Program-made: the position numbers and the translations under genes
Notes under the pieces: model-generated
The model's input: the letters and a program-made list of their open reading frames with translations, nothing else
Databases searched by the model: none
Told to the model about the DNA's origin: nothing
In this document: positions 1 through 6,940 of the stretch, piece by piece
Layout: the number at the start of each line of letters is the position of its first letter
Numbering within the stretch: the first letter of the stretch is position 1
NCBI GenBank assembly: GCA_002746395.1
Contig: NVXA01000003.1
Span: 82,574-90,148 of the forward strand
Length of the DNA: 7,575 nucleotides
Direction: 5' to 3'
Source: Paracoccaceae bacterium
GTDB lineage: Bacteria > Pseudomonadota > Alphaproteobacteria > Rhodobacterales > Rhodobacteraceae

Positions 1-120
1 GGGTTCAAGAACACGCAACGCGGCCTCGATACAGCCCTGCACCGACGGTACATTTGGCTGTTTTTGCCAACCGCGAAACGGCAGGCCGTCATATTCGATT
101 TTTAACGCATATCTGGGCAT
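1..120 (-). CDS. truA: tRNA pseudouridine synthase A, N-terminal 40 residues (partial)
   Basis: TruA converts uridines 38-40 in the anticodon stem-loop of many tRNAs to pseudouridine, in the cytoplasm. The reading frame begins at the ATG on the minus strand (120-118) and gives 40 residues before the window ends. They start [12 protein letters not shown] and continue with PFRGWQKQP and [11 protein letters not shown]. The pattern [19 protein letters not shown](3)-PSVQG-x-IExAL is the hallmark of the TruA N-terminal strand and helix. The catalytic Asp lies further in and is outside the window. The gene is divergent from the ycjX-like gene, with 98 bases between the starts. A GC-rich GGGGG run sits immediately before the ATG and CAGGGT lies about 11 bases upstream, so the ribosome binding site is not clear-cut. 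The remainder of the gene lies to the left and cannot be judged. Confidence 0.93.
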   Translation of the reverse strand, partial: MPRYALKIEYDGLPFRGWQKQPNVPSVQGCIEAALRVLEP

Positions 121-218
121 GCCCCCGCGTACCCTGAAAAACAGGGTTTGCCAAGAGACCCTGTAATTATGCAAACTGCTGACTATATGAAAGCTAACGG
201 AAATTTCGAGAGGCCTCG
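121..218. promoter_or_regulatory. Divergent truA / ycjX-like promoter region
   Basis: These 98 bases separate two divergent starts and must hold both promoters. Toward truA, a minus-strand CATAAT (172-167) matches five of six bases of a -10 box, but I find no good -35. Toward the ycjX-like gene, CTGTAA (161-166) and TATATG (184-189) are 17 bases apart, which is only a weak match. The left half contains the motif ACCCTG three times in alternating orientation (entered separately). A GAGAGG ribosome binding site (208-213) precedes the ATG at 219 by five bases. It lies inside a small palindrome, CGAG-AGGC-CTCG (207-218). No transcription start can be fixed from sequence alone. Confidence 0.4.
131..164. 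repeat. Nested inverted repeats (three ACCCTG units)
   Basis: ACCCTG (131-136), its reverse complement CAGGGT (142-147) and ACCCTG again (158-163) lie within 34 bases. The first two can form a 6-bp hairpin with a loop of five A (or five T on the other strand). The second and third can form a 7-bp hairpin, ACAGGGT (141-147) with ACCCTGT (158-164), with a 10-base loop. The middle arm is shared, so the two hairpins exclude each other. This could be a leader structure on the truA transcript, an operator with three half-sites, or chance. Confidence 0.5.
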
Positions 219-1637
219 ATGGGAATTGGCAGTATCACAGACACGATCGCGCGCGCAGTGGAGGATGCCTCCGACGGCATGGTCGAGGTGTTCCAACCCG
301 TTATCCGCGTCGGTGTTACCGGTCTGTCACGCGCCGGAAAGACGGTGTTTATCACATCACTGGTGGCGAATTTGCTGGATCGGGGGCGGATGCCGCAATT
401 GCTGGCGGCCTCGGAAGGGCGGATCGTTTCGGCATTTTTGCAACCGCAGCCTGACGATACCGTGCCGCGATTTGCCTATGAAACCCACCTTGCAGCGTTG
501 ACGGGGGCAGAACCGCATTGGCCGAATTCCACACGGGCGATCAGCCAGTTACGCCTGTCATTAAAGGTGCAACCGCGCGGCATGATGGCTGGCATGCGGG
601 GCCTGAAAACGGTGCATATTGATATCGTCGATTACCCCGGCGAATGGTTGCTGGACTTACCGCTGCTGAACCAAACTTACGCTGAATGGTCAGACCAAGC
701 GCTTGAACTGGCCCGATCAAAAGGGCGTGCATCGTTGGCCGAAGGTTGGCTTGCACAACTCGATCGCAGTGACCCGACGGCGGAACTTGACGAACCCAAG
801 GCGCAAGATTTGGCGGCAGGGTTTACGCAATATCTATCCGCCAGCCGCGAGGCCGGATTTTCCGCCTGCGCCCCTGGTCGTTTCTTATTGCCTGGTGATC
901 TGGAAGGCTCGCCTGTGTTAACTTTTTGCCCGCTAACGCGGCCTGAAAAACCCCGTTCCAAAATGCTGTACGCTGAATTTGAACGTCGTTTTGAGGCGTA
1001 TAAACGTAAAGTCGTAAAACCCTTTTTCCGCGATCATTTCGCCAAAATTGACCGCCAGATCGTGCTGGTCGATACATTGGGCGCAATTCACGCCGGCCCC
1101 CAAGCGGTGGAGGATTTGCGCAGTGCGATGGGCGAAATCCTGACCAGCTTTCGGCCCGGTAAGAACACGTGGCTGTCGAAAATCCTGCGTAAACGGGTTG
1201 AAAAAATCCTGTTTGTCGCAACCAAGGCCGACCATTTGCATCATACACAGCACCCGCAGTTAACGGCGATTATGCAGGCCATGTTGCGCGACGCCAAGGA
1301 TCGTGCGGATTTCAAGGGGGCGAAAACGGCAGCCATGTCGATTGCCAGTTTGCGCGCGACCGTGGAGCAGACGGTGACGCATGAAGGCCAGCCCCTTGAT
1401 TTGGTGCGTGGCACGTTGTTGGAAACCGGCAAAGTCGCGGCGATGCACGCAGGCGATTTGCCAAGTGATCCGGCGCATTTGTTAACACCGGCACGGCAGG
1501 GTGCGGTCGCGTGGCTGGATGATGATTTTGATGTCATGCGTTTCGCGCCCCCCGTTTTAACCCGCAAACCGGGGGATGGGCTGCCGCATATCCGGCTGGA
1601 TAAAGCCGCGCAATTCCTGATCGGAGACCGCCTATGA
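219..1637 (+). CDS. ycjX: YcjX-like P-loop NTPase (DUF463)
   Basis: This is a 472-residue soluble protein of the YcjX/DUF463 family, close to the length of the E. coli protein. What shows it: a Walker A motif GLSRAGKT (residues 35-42) after a short N-terminal helix, a switch-like segment [19 protein letters not shown] (about 132-150) with the DYPGEW signature, and a late TKAD (335-338) resembling the guanine-specificity NKxD motif of GTPases. In enterobacteria the gene lies at the end of the phage-shock operon with ycjF and is linked to envelope stress; its molecular job is unsettled. Here it is the first gene of a plus-strand row, and its TGA stop (1635-1637) overlaps the ATG of the YcjF-like gene. 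The ATG at 219 is preceded by GAGAGG at a spacing of five. The partner arrangement strongly supports the family call. GTP rather than ATP as substrate is inferred from TKAD. No psp genes are visible nearby. Confidence 0.92.
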   Translation: MGIGSITDTIARAVEDASDGMVEVFQPVIRVGVTGLSRAGKTVFITSLVANLLDRGRMPQLLAASEGRIVSAFLQPQPDDTVPRFAYETHLAALTGAEPHWPNSTRAISQLRLSLKVQPRGMMAGMRGLKTVHIDIVDYPGEWLLDLPLLNQTYAEWSDQALELARSKGRASLAEGWLAQLDRSDPTAELDEPKAQDLAAGFTQYLSASREAGFSACAPGRFLLPGDLEGSPVLTFCPLTRPEKPRSKMLYAEFERRFEAYKRKVVKPFFRDHFAKIDRQIVLVDTLGAIHAGPQAVEDLRSAMGEILTSFRPGKNTWLSKILRKRVEKILFVATKADHLHHTQHPQLTAIMQAMLRDAKDRADFKGAKTAAMSIASLRATVEQTVTHEGQPLDLVRGTLLETGKVAAMHAGDLPSDPAHLLTPARQGAVAWLDDDFDVMRFAPPVLTRKPGDGLPHIRLDKAAQFLIGDRL

Positions 1638-2623
1638 ATGAAGAAACCAAAATTCGGCGTGGTCCAGTGATGTTTGACACTGATTTGCCAGACGCCGAAA
1701 CCCCGCAAGACGCGTTGCCCGTGCCGGAACTGGAAGGGCGCGCAATGCAACAGGTAACACGGATTGCCACGCGTAAATCCGGCTGGCTTGGGCGGTTGTT
1801 CTGGGGTGGAATTGTGGCGTTGATCGGGATGATGGTCTCGGTCGCGGTGTGGGATTTCGTTAACGGTTTGTTAGCGCGAAATGCGTACCTTGGGCAGCTC
1901 GCACTTGGCCTTACGGGGTTGGTTGTGCTGGTGCTGTTGATCGTGCTGTTGCGCGAGTTTGTGGCTTTCGTTCGGTTGTCGAAGGTTGACGCCCTGCGCG
2001 ACGAGGTGGCCGATGCCTTGGGTGATGGCACCTTGCCACGGGCGCAGAAGATCACCAAAAAACTTGACGGTTTTTATGCCTCGCGCGAGGAATTGCGCTG
2101 GGCGCGCCAGACCGTGGCCACGCATCAAGATACCATTTTTGACGGGCCGGACCTTATCGAGTTGACCGAACGCCAATTGATGGCGCCACTGGATCAAATG
2201 GCCGTGCTTGAGGTTCAGACCGCGACGCGCAATGTTGCGGCGGCGACGGCACTTATTCCGCTGGCGATGGTTGATGTTCTGGTGGCGCTAACCACCAACG
2301 TGCGCATGGTGCGCCGCATTGCCGAGGTTTACGGTGGCCGTGCCGGAACGCTGGGATCATGGCGGTTGTTGCGCGCGGTTGCCACGCATCTTCTGGCGAC
2401 AGGTGCGGTGGCGATTGGCGATGATATGATCAGTTCTGTCGCGGGGGGCGGGGCGTTGTCCAAAGTCTCGCGCAAGTTCGGCGAGGGGGTTGTTAACGGT
2501 GCGTTAACCGCAAGGGTTGGCCTAGCTGCGATGGAGGTGTGCCGCCCCATGCCCTTTACCGCCCTGAAACGCCCCGGGGTTTCCGGCATTTTGAAACGCG
2601 CGTTAGCGGGTATGTTCAAATGA
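1634..2623 (+). CDS. ycjF: YcjF-like inner membrane protein (TIGR01620/DUF697)
   Basis: This 329-residue protein belongs to the YcjF/UPF0283 group. It has an acidic, disordered-looking N-terminus (residues 1-35), a basic stretch before the first membrane segment (about 55-78), a second membrane segment (about 88-106) and then a charged helical region. The C-terminal half, from about residue 195, is rich in Ala, Gly and Val (TALIPLAMVDVLVALTTNVRM and onward) and matches the DUF697 type of hydrophobic domain. The start ATG overlaps the ycjX-like stop codon as ATGA, with GGAG (1623-1626) seven bases upstream, so translation of the two is probably coupled. This pairing is typical across proteobacteria. 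An interaction of the NTPase with this membrane protein is inferred from context, not shown. The final residues are strongly basic (LKRPGVSGILKRALAGMFK). Confidence 0.88.
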   Translation: MNEETKIRRGPVMFDTDLPDAETPQDALPVPELEGRAMQQVTRIATRKSGWLGRLFWGGIVALIGMMVSVAVWDFVNGLLARNAYLGQLALGLTGLVVLVLLIVLLREFVAFVRLSKVDALRDEVADALGDGTLPRAQKITKKLDGFYASREELRWARQTVATHQDTIFDGPDLIELTERQLMAPLDQMAVLEVQTATRNVAAATALIPLAMVDVLVALTTNVRMVRRIAEVYGGRAGTLGSWRLLRAVATHLLATGAVAIGDDMISSVAGGGALSKVSRKFGEGVVNGALTARVGLAAMEVCRPMPFTALKRPGVSGILKRALAGMFK

Positions 2624-2629
2624 GCAGGA

Positions 2630-2658
2630 TTGCTTAATTTCCCGTTAAACGATAGCTT
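2630..2658 (+). promoter_or_regulatory. Weak candidate promoter for the DUF2339 gene
   Basis: TTGCTT (2630-2635) and TAGCTT (2653-2658) are separated by 17 bases in the 62-base gap between the YcjF-like and DUF2339 genes. Each box matches its sigma-70 consensus only partly. I see no terminator hairpin in this gap, so read-through from the ycjX-like promoter is equally plausible. If the promoter is real, the message would start near 2664, after the upstream GTG at 2662. Confidence 0.2.
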
Positions 2659-2673
2659 TGCGTGATTGAATTT

Positions 2674-2678
2674 AGGGG
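2674..2678 (+). promoter_or_regulatory. Ribosome binding site that decides the DUF2339 start
   Basis: AGGGG lies seven bases before the ATG at 2686, a good Shine-Dalgarno position. The in-frame GTG at 2662 has no such sequence upstream, and starting there would put MIEFRGFI ahead of an N-terminus that otherwise begins directly with a membrane segment. The ATG is therefore preferred. Confidence 0.65.
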
Positions 2679-2685
2679 TTTTATT

Positions 2686-5370
2686 ATGGAATTTGTCGTT
2701 TTGGGGCTGGTAGCCGCTGCTGTTGCATTTGTTTTGCCGATTTTTTTACTTTTCCGCACATATAATATGAAAAACCAGATCGCGGCGTTGGAGCGTCGCG
2801 TTGAAGGCTTGAGCGGTGCGTCTGAAGTGCAAGCGACGCCTAAGCCGTGGACCCCGCCAGAACAAAAAACCGCGCCTCCTGTGGCCGCTAAAATTCATGA
2901 CGAACCCAAACAGGTTTCGCCAGTACCGAAGCCGAAAGAGCCGCGCAAAGCTTTTGTTTTCAAACCGGAGTTTGGCGAAAAAGTTGTCGCTTGGATGCAG
3001 AAAAACTGGTTCTTCGCAGTGGCGGCGGCGTCACTGGCGTTGGCCGGCGTTTTCCTAGTGCAATACGGCGTTGAAAGCGGTCTGCTTAGCCCTGCGCTGC
3101 GCGTTATAGCGGCGATACTCTTAGGGATAGTTCTGGTCGGTGCTGGCGAATTTGTGCGCCGGAAACTTGGCAATGACGAGGATGGATCTTTCGCGTTGCT
3201 GCCCTCCGTCTTCGCGGGCGCAGGGCTGGTTGCGTTGTTCGCAGGCGTCCTTTCGGGGCGGATGATGTATGGCCTAATCGGGCCGGAAATGGCGTTTATC
3301 GGGTTGGGATTAACGGGCGTTTTGGCCGTGGTTCTGGGCTGGTTCTATGGCCCGTTGTTGGCAATCGTCGGCGTATTTGGCGCGCTGGCCGCACCGTTTT
3401 TAGTGGGTGGCGACAGCGACAGCAGCCAGTTTCTTCAGTTCTATTTCGCCGGCATTGCGGCGGTGGCCTTAACGATTGATACGATCAAACGCTGGGCTTG
3501 GTTGTCCACGCTGGGGTTGATCGGGGCATATCTGGCGGCTTGGGTGTTGTATATGGCCAACGGATTCGAGCTGTATTTTATCGCGTTCGCACTGATCGCC
3601 GTGGTGCTTTCGGTGACTATTCCGATCCGCAATCTGATGCCGAACCATTCAGGCCCACGTGTTTTCAATCTGGATTGGCGCAGCAAATCGAGGCGTGCAG
3701 CAAAGGCCGAGTGTAAGCATTCCGAGTTCCCGACCCGTTTGGCGGTTGGCGCGATCATTGCCTCATCGGGCTTCATTGGCATGGTTTACCTAATCGAGCT
3801 GTCAACCTTCTGGCTTACGCTTGGCGCTATTACGGTTCTGTTGATAGGCACAATCGTATGGATGGAAAAAGCCGTTGCTTTGCGCGAAATGGCGTATCTT
3901 CCGGCGGTCATCGGGCTTGGTATTATCGGGTTCGAGGCCGTGAATATGGGCTACATCTATAACGCGTGGCTGGCGGATGTTCGTCGCCCTGAACTGGATT
4001 TTGCATCACCCATCATGGCGGTTTTGCTGTTCGGTGGGCTGGCAGTAAGTCTGGCGTTTGCATGGCGAAGTGCGCGCAACCGGCAATTGCGGCTGGTTGA
4101 TGCGGGGGTTGCGGCCTTATACGCCCCGATTGTTGCAGTTATCGCGGAGGTGACGTGGGCGCCAAGCTATGTGCTGGGGTCTGGCAACTGGGCGCTGTAT
4201 TTGTCGGTGGTTGCGATTGCCATGACCGTGCTGGCGGAACGTTTTTCGCGCAAAGACGGGGCGGACAGGTTGCGCACAGCGATGTTTGCGCTTTCGGCGA
4301 TTTCGATGCTTAGCTTTGTGCTGATTGTTATGCTTGGATCCTTCGCATTGACGCTGGCTTTGGCCGTGATGGTTGTGGCGGCGGCGTGGATGGGGGCGAA
4401 GTTTGATCTGCCGTTGTTTGATCGCTACATGCAAGTCGGCGTGGTGATTGCGACGTGGCGTTTGATCCTTGATCCGGGCGTTTTCTGGGCGATTGATGTG
4501 GCCTTATGGAAATTTGCGGCGGCATTTCTTGGTGTGATCGGGCTGCTGATCGCGGCCTACTTCCTGAAACGGAAAGGAGCGATTGCGGGTCTGACGGTGA
4601 TGCTGGAATCGGCGATATGGTCGCTGGGCGGGGCATTTCTGACCATCCTGTTAATCCGCTATTTCCGAGAGTTTGACGTGCAGTCCGAATTCGTCGAGGC
4701 CTCGCTGATCGGGTCGATCTGGCTGATTTCATCGGCCAACCAGTTGTACCGCCTTCGCGGTGGAGCGGAATTGCGGCGCACGCGTATTATTCTTGCATCC
4801 GGTTACGGGATCGCTGGTTTGGGTTCTCTTGCGGTGGCACTGTTTGTCGTGAATCCGCTGTTTTATTGGAACGCCACAGTTAGTGGGCCGTATGTGATTG
4901 ACAGTCTGGCGGCGGCGTATTTGTTGCCGGCCTTGTTGATGGCAGGTGTTGCGTTGCGGTTTACGCATCTGCCGTTGTTGTTGCGTAAAATTATGGGCGT
5001 AATCAGCGCAGTCCTTGGGGCGTTTTATGTCGGGGCCGAAATTCGGCGCTGGTGGCAGGGCGATACATTGTCGGTCAATGGTGTGCTGGACGGCGAGCTT
5101 TACAGCTATACCGTTGCGATGATGCTGGCCGCCGCCGCGTTGCTGGTGTTGGCGTTCGTGCGCCAATCCGCAACACTGCGCCGCTTGGCGCTGGTGGCGG
5201 TCGGGCTGACGGTGGCGAAGGTGTATCTGATTGATATGTCGGGGCTAGACGGATTGCTGCGCGTCGTTTCATTCCTTGTGTTCGGTCTGGTGCTGATCGC
5301 GATGGCATGGGTCAACCGGATACTGCAAAAGAACGAGGTTAAGGCCTTGGACGCTGAATCGGAGGGATAA
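2686..5370 (+). CDS. Large polytopic DUF2339 membrane protein
   Basis: This is an 894-residue integral membrane protein, counted from the ATG at 2686 (902 from the GTG at 2662). It has an N-terminal membrane segment (residues 1-23), a short heptad-like stretch NQIAALERRVEGL (30-42), and a Pro/Lys-rich linker (about 50-95). From WMQKNWFFAVAAASLALAG (about 103) to residue 875, hydrophobic segments are almost continuous, with some twenty or more spans. The segment NWFF...GVFLVQYGVESGLLSPALRV (107-140) is the characteristic opening of DUF2339. The last span is followed by a charged tail. One clearly polar, basic loop lies near residues 318-350 (nt 3640-3740). No enzymatic motif is visible and the biochemical role of the family is unknown to me. 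It follows the ycjX/ycjF-like pair on the same strand with a 62-base gap, which suggests but does not prove a shared envelope role. Its 3' end overlaps the convergent flavoprotein gene by 32 bases. Confidence 0.88.
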   Translation: MEFVVLGLVAAAVAFVLPIFLLFRTYNMKNQIAALERRVEGLSGASEVQATPKPWTPPEQKTAPPVAAKIHDEPKQVSPVPKPKEPRKAFVFKPEFGEKVVAWMQKNWFFAVAAASLALAGVFLVQYGVESGLLSPALRVIAAILLGIVLVGAGEFVRRKLGNDEDGSFALLPSVFAGAGLVALFAGVLSGRMMYGLIGPEMAFIGLGLTGVLAVVLGWFYGPLLAIVGVFGALAAPFLVGGDSDSSQFLQFYFAGIAAVALTIDTIKRWAWLSTLGLIGAYLAAWVLYMANGFELYFIAFALIAVVLSVTIPIRNLMPNHSGPRVFNLDWRSKSRRAAKAECKHSEFPTRLAVGAIIASSGFIGMVYLIELSTFWLTLGAITVLLIGTIVWMEKAVALREMAYLPAVIGLGIIGFEAVNMGYIYNAWLADVRRPELDFASPIMAVLLFGGLAVSLAFAWRSARNRQLRLVDAGVAALYAPIVAVIAEVTWAPSYVLGSGNWALYLSVVAIAMTVLAERFSRKDGADRLRTAMFALSAISMLSFVLIVMLGSFALTLALAVMVVAAAWMGAKFDLPLFDRYMQVGVVIATWRLILDPGVFWAIDVALWKFAAAFLGVIGLLIAAYFLKRKGAIAGLTVMLESAIWSLGGAFLTILLIRYFREFDVQSEFVEASLIGSIWLISSANQLYRLRGGAELRRTRIILASGYGIAGLGSLAVALFVVNPLFYWNATVSGPYVIDSLAAAYLLPALLMAGVALRFTHLPLLLRKIMGVISAVLGAFYVGAEIRRWWQGDTLSVNGVLDGELYSYTVAMMLAAAALLVLAFVRQSATLRRLALVAVGLTVAKVYLIDMSGLDGLLRVVSFLVFGLVLIAMAWVNRILQKNEVKALDAESEG

Positions 5371-6517
5371 TATTCCCGCTTCCGATTTTGGATAAAAGCC
5401 AAGGGAATGGCGGGATTTTGCTAAGTGGCGCAAGGATCCAGTTGCGTAACCACGGCATGATTTTGCTGTCGGATTGATACATTGGTGTCAGTCCCCAGCT
5501 CATGAATTGGTAAAGATGCACATGCGCGCGCCGCGCCTTTTGATAGGCAGGCAGGGCGGTTTGCAGGGGGTGTTTTGCCAAAGCTTCGGCCAAGGCCGCG
5601 GCATCCAGCAACGCCATGTTTGCACCTTGGCCAAGTTGCGGGCTGGCGACATGGGCCGCATCGCCGATAAACGCCAGCTTTGTATCGAAGTTTTTCCACA
5701 TGGCCCCGTGTTTATATCGCGCCATGGTTAAATCGTCGTGGCTGGTTATTTGCGACAGGAACGGTGCAATGTCGGGCCAAAGGGCCGTGGCTTCGGCCTT
5801 CCAATCAGCAAGTGGCGCACCCTGCCACGTATCAAAATCCTTTTGTCGTAAAGACCAAAAAATCGTCGCTTTGGGGGTGTCATCATCGGGCATGGTGCCG
5901 ATGGGCAAAATGCCGATCATCTTGTCGGCACTATGATAGCGTTGCTGCAGCTGGTTTTGTGCAAGCGCGGTGCTGGCAGGCCAGTCAACGACCCCCCAAA
6001 GTGCGCCATATGTGATCGGTTCGGCGCGCAAGGGGCTAAGCGGTGAATTTGCACCGCTGGCGTCAATGACCAGATCAAACGGGCCGCAGACCTTGCCGGA
6101 GCTCAGTGTGATTACCCGCCCGCCATTCTGTAATTCTGTTGATTGCACCTTGGAATTAGCACGAATTTGACATCCGGCCACGCGCGCACATTGATATAGC
6201 GCGTCAAACAAGCTGGCCCGATGGATCGCGAGGCCGAACCCATTTTCGTAGCGCACATCCAGTACTTTGCGGTTTGACGGGGTTTCAAACCCCTCCATCG
6301 ACGTGATTTTCGCGCCGAGGCGCAGCGCGTGTTCGGCGGCCCCGATTGTGTGCAAAACATCCAGCCCGACAGGTTGCACGACAAGACCGGAACCTATGGG
6401 CGAAGGGGCGTTGAACTGGTCAAACAGGGCCACCTTATGCCCTTGTTTTGCCAACAAGGTGGCAACTGCCAATCCGCCGATTCCGCATCCGGCGATGCCT
6501 ATGTTTAAGCTGCCCAT
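5339..6517 (-). CDS. FAD-dependent monooxygenase-like oxidoreductase
   Basis: This 392-residue flavoprotein is of the UbiH / p-hydroxybenzoate hydroxylase-like (group A monooxygenase) fold. Visible motifs are the N-terminal dinucleotide-binding GCGIGG (residues 10-15) with Asp33 closing the beta-alpha-beta unit, the conserved Arg in HRASLFDAL (Arg100), and the second FAD motif GDAAHVASPQLGQGANMALLDA (285-306). The usual DG motif (GADG-x-x-S) reads DASGANS (152-158), so its Asp is replaced by Ser154. There is no signal peptide or membrane span, so it should be cytoplasmic. The substrate cannot be told. The ATG lies three bases after the globin stop, with no clear ribosome binding site, pointing to translational coupling. 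The C-terminal 10 codons overlap the end of the DUF2339 gene on the other strand. It could be a hydroxylase of a small aromatic or quinone-like molecule; a reductase role for the globin is only speculation. Confidence 0.88.
   Translation of the reverse strand: MGSLNIGIAGCGIGGLAVATLLAKQGHKVALFDQFNAPSPIGSGLVVQPVGLDVLHTIGAAEHALRLGAKITSMEGFETPSNRKVLDVRYENGFGLAIHRASLFDALYQCARVAGCQIRANSKVQSTELQNGGRVITLSSGKVCGPFDLVIDASGANSPLSPLRAEPITYGALWGVVDWPASTALAQNQLQQRYHSADKMIGILPIGTMPDDDTPKATIFWSLRQKDFDTWQGAPLADWKAEATALWPDIAPFLSQITSHDDLTMARYKHGAMWKNFDTKLAFIGDAAHVASPQLGQGANMALLDAAALAEALAKHPLQTALPAYQKARRAHVHLYQFMSWGLTPMYQSDSKIMPWLRNWILAPLSKIPPFPWLLSKIGSGNIIPPIQRPRP
5357..5389 (+). terminator. Terminator-like hairpin at the convergent gene ends
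   Basis: AATCGGA (5357-5363) pairs with TCCGATT (5381-5387). An inner GGGA (5364-5367) pairs with TCCC (5374-5377) around a six-base loop, with a three-base bulge (5378-5380) on one side. Four T (5386-5389) follow on the plus strand, where the short run overlaps the stem foot. It would end DUF2339 transcription and contains that gene's TAA stop. On the minus strand it lies inside the last codons of the flavoprotein gene and lacks a T run, so it should act mainly on the plus strand. Confidence 0.5.
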
Positions 6518-6520
6518 AAT

Positions 6521-6940
6521 TTAGCGCAAATTGGGCACTGCACCCTCGACGGCGCGAGATTGGACGACGCCCATTTTCAACCCGCGCCCGATGCGATGGG
6601 CAAGGTTGGACCACGCCGCCGCTTGTTCGGGGTGCAGTCTTTCTTTCAGAACCTCGTCAAACAGATCAAGCCAGACGGCGAAGTGTTGGGGTTCTACCGC
6701 TTCGCGTTCGCCGTGTACCTTTTGCGGATTACCGCTGTAGGAGCGTTCAAACAGGATCGCGTTGCGCCAGAAGGCGGCGATTTTCTCCTCGTGTTCTATC
6801 CACACCTTTGGCAACGGCGGCAGGCTTTGGAAGAACACAGGGCCGAGGGTTTCATCCTCGCGGACGCGGGCATAAAACTCGGTTACGACCGTGTCAATTT
6901 CTTCGGCGGTTATTGGAAACCGTGGCGGTAGCGCGTTCAA
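6521..6940 (-). CDS. Group III truncated hemoglobin
   Basis: This 139-residue globin of the 2-on-2 type binds haem and handles O2, NO or peroxides in the cytoplasm. The sequence [23 protein letters not shown], then LGPVFF and [16 protein letters not shown], is typical of group III. Matching the spacing of the Campylobacter jejuni protein Ctb (Tyr19, His46, His72, Trp86) gives Tyr23 (B10), His50 (E7), His76 (F8, proximal) and Trp90 (G8), all present with a constant offset of four, so the haem pocket looks intact. The first codon is TTG (6940-6938), overlapping the TGA of the upstream small gene as TTGA. No ATG or GTG occurs in frame before the family's conserved N-terminus, and no good ribosome binding site is seen, so expression probably depends on coupling to the upstream gene. 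The stop is three bases before the flavoprotein ATG. Such proteins are sometimes mislabelled as TatC in databases. Confidence 0.92.
   Translation of the reverse strand: MNALPPRFPITAEEIDTVVTEFYARVREDETLGPVFFQSLPPLPKVWIEHEEKIAAFWRNAILFERSYSGNPQKVHGEREAVEPQHFAVWLDLFDEVLKERLHPEQAAAWSNLAHRIGRGLKMGVVQSRAVEGAVPNLR

Noticed and set aside
148..170. TTGCCA (148-153) with the AT-rich TAATTAT (164-170) as a plus-strand promoter
   Set aside because: The spacing is only about 10-12 bases, far from the required 16-18.
148..501. Plus-strand open frame of 117 codons overlapping the ycjX-like start
   Set aside because: It needs a TTG start inside the repeat region and runs out of frame through the Walker A region; the protein is Trp/Arg-rich and unlike any family.
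1241..1750. Minus-strand open frame of 169 codons opposite the end of the ycjX-like gene
   Set aside because: Wholly antisense to conserved coding sequence, with low-complexity Ser/Cys/Arg-rich translation and no recognisable motif.
1534..2058. Long minus-strand open frame of 174 codons opposite the ycjX/ycjF-like junction
   Set aside because: It spans two genes with clear family motifs on the other strand, and its Ser/Thr/Arg/Pro-rich translation shows no domain; it is an antisense shadow typical of GC-rich DNA.
2662..2685. GTG start at 2662 for the DUF2339 protein
   Set aside because: No Shine-Dalgarno sequence precedes it, whereas AGGGG precedes the ATG at 2686 at seven bases and the protein then begins directly with its first membrane segment.
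4729..5166. Minus-strand open frame of 145 codons inside the DUF2339 gene
   Set aside because: Gln/Arg/His-rich translation typical of the antisense of a hydrophobic membrane protein; not a gene.
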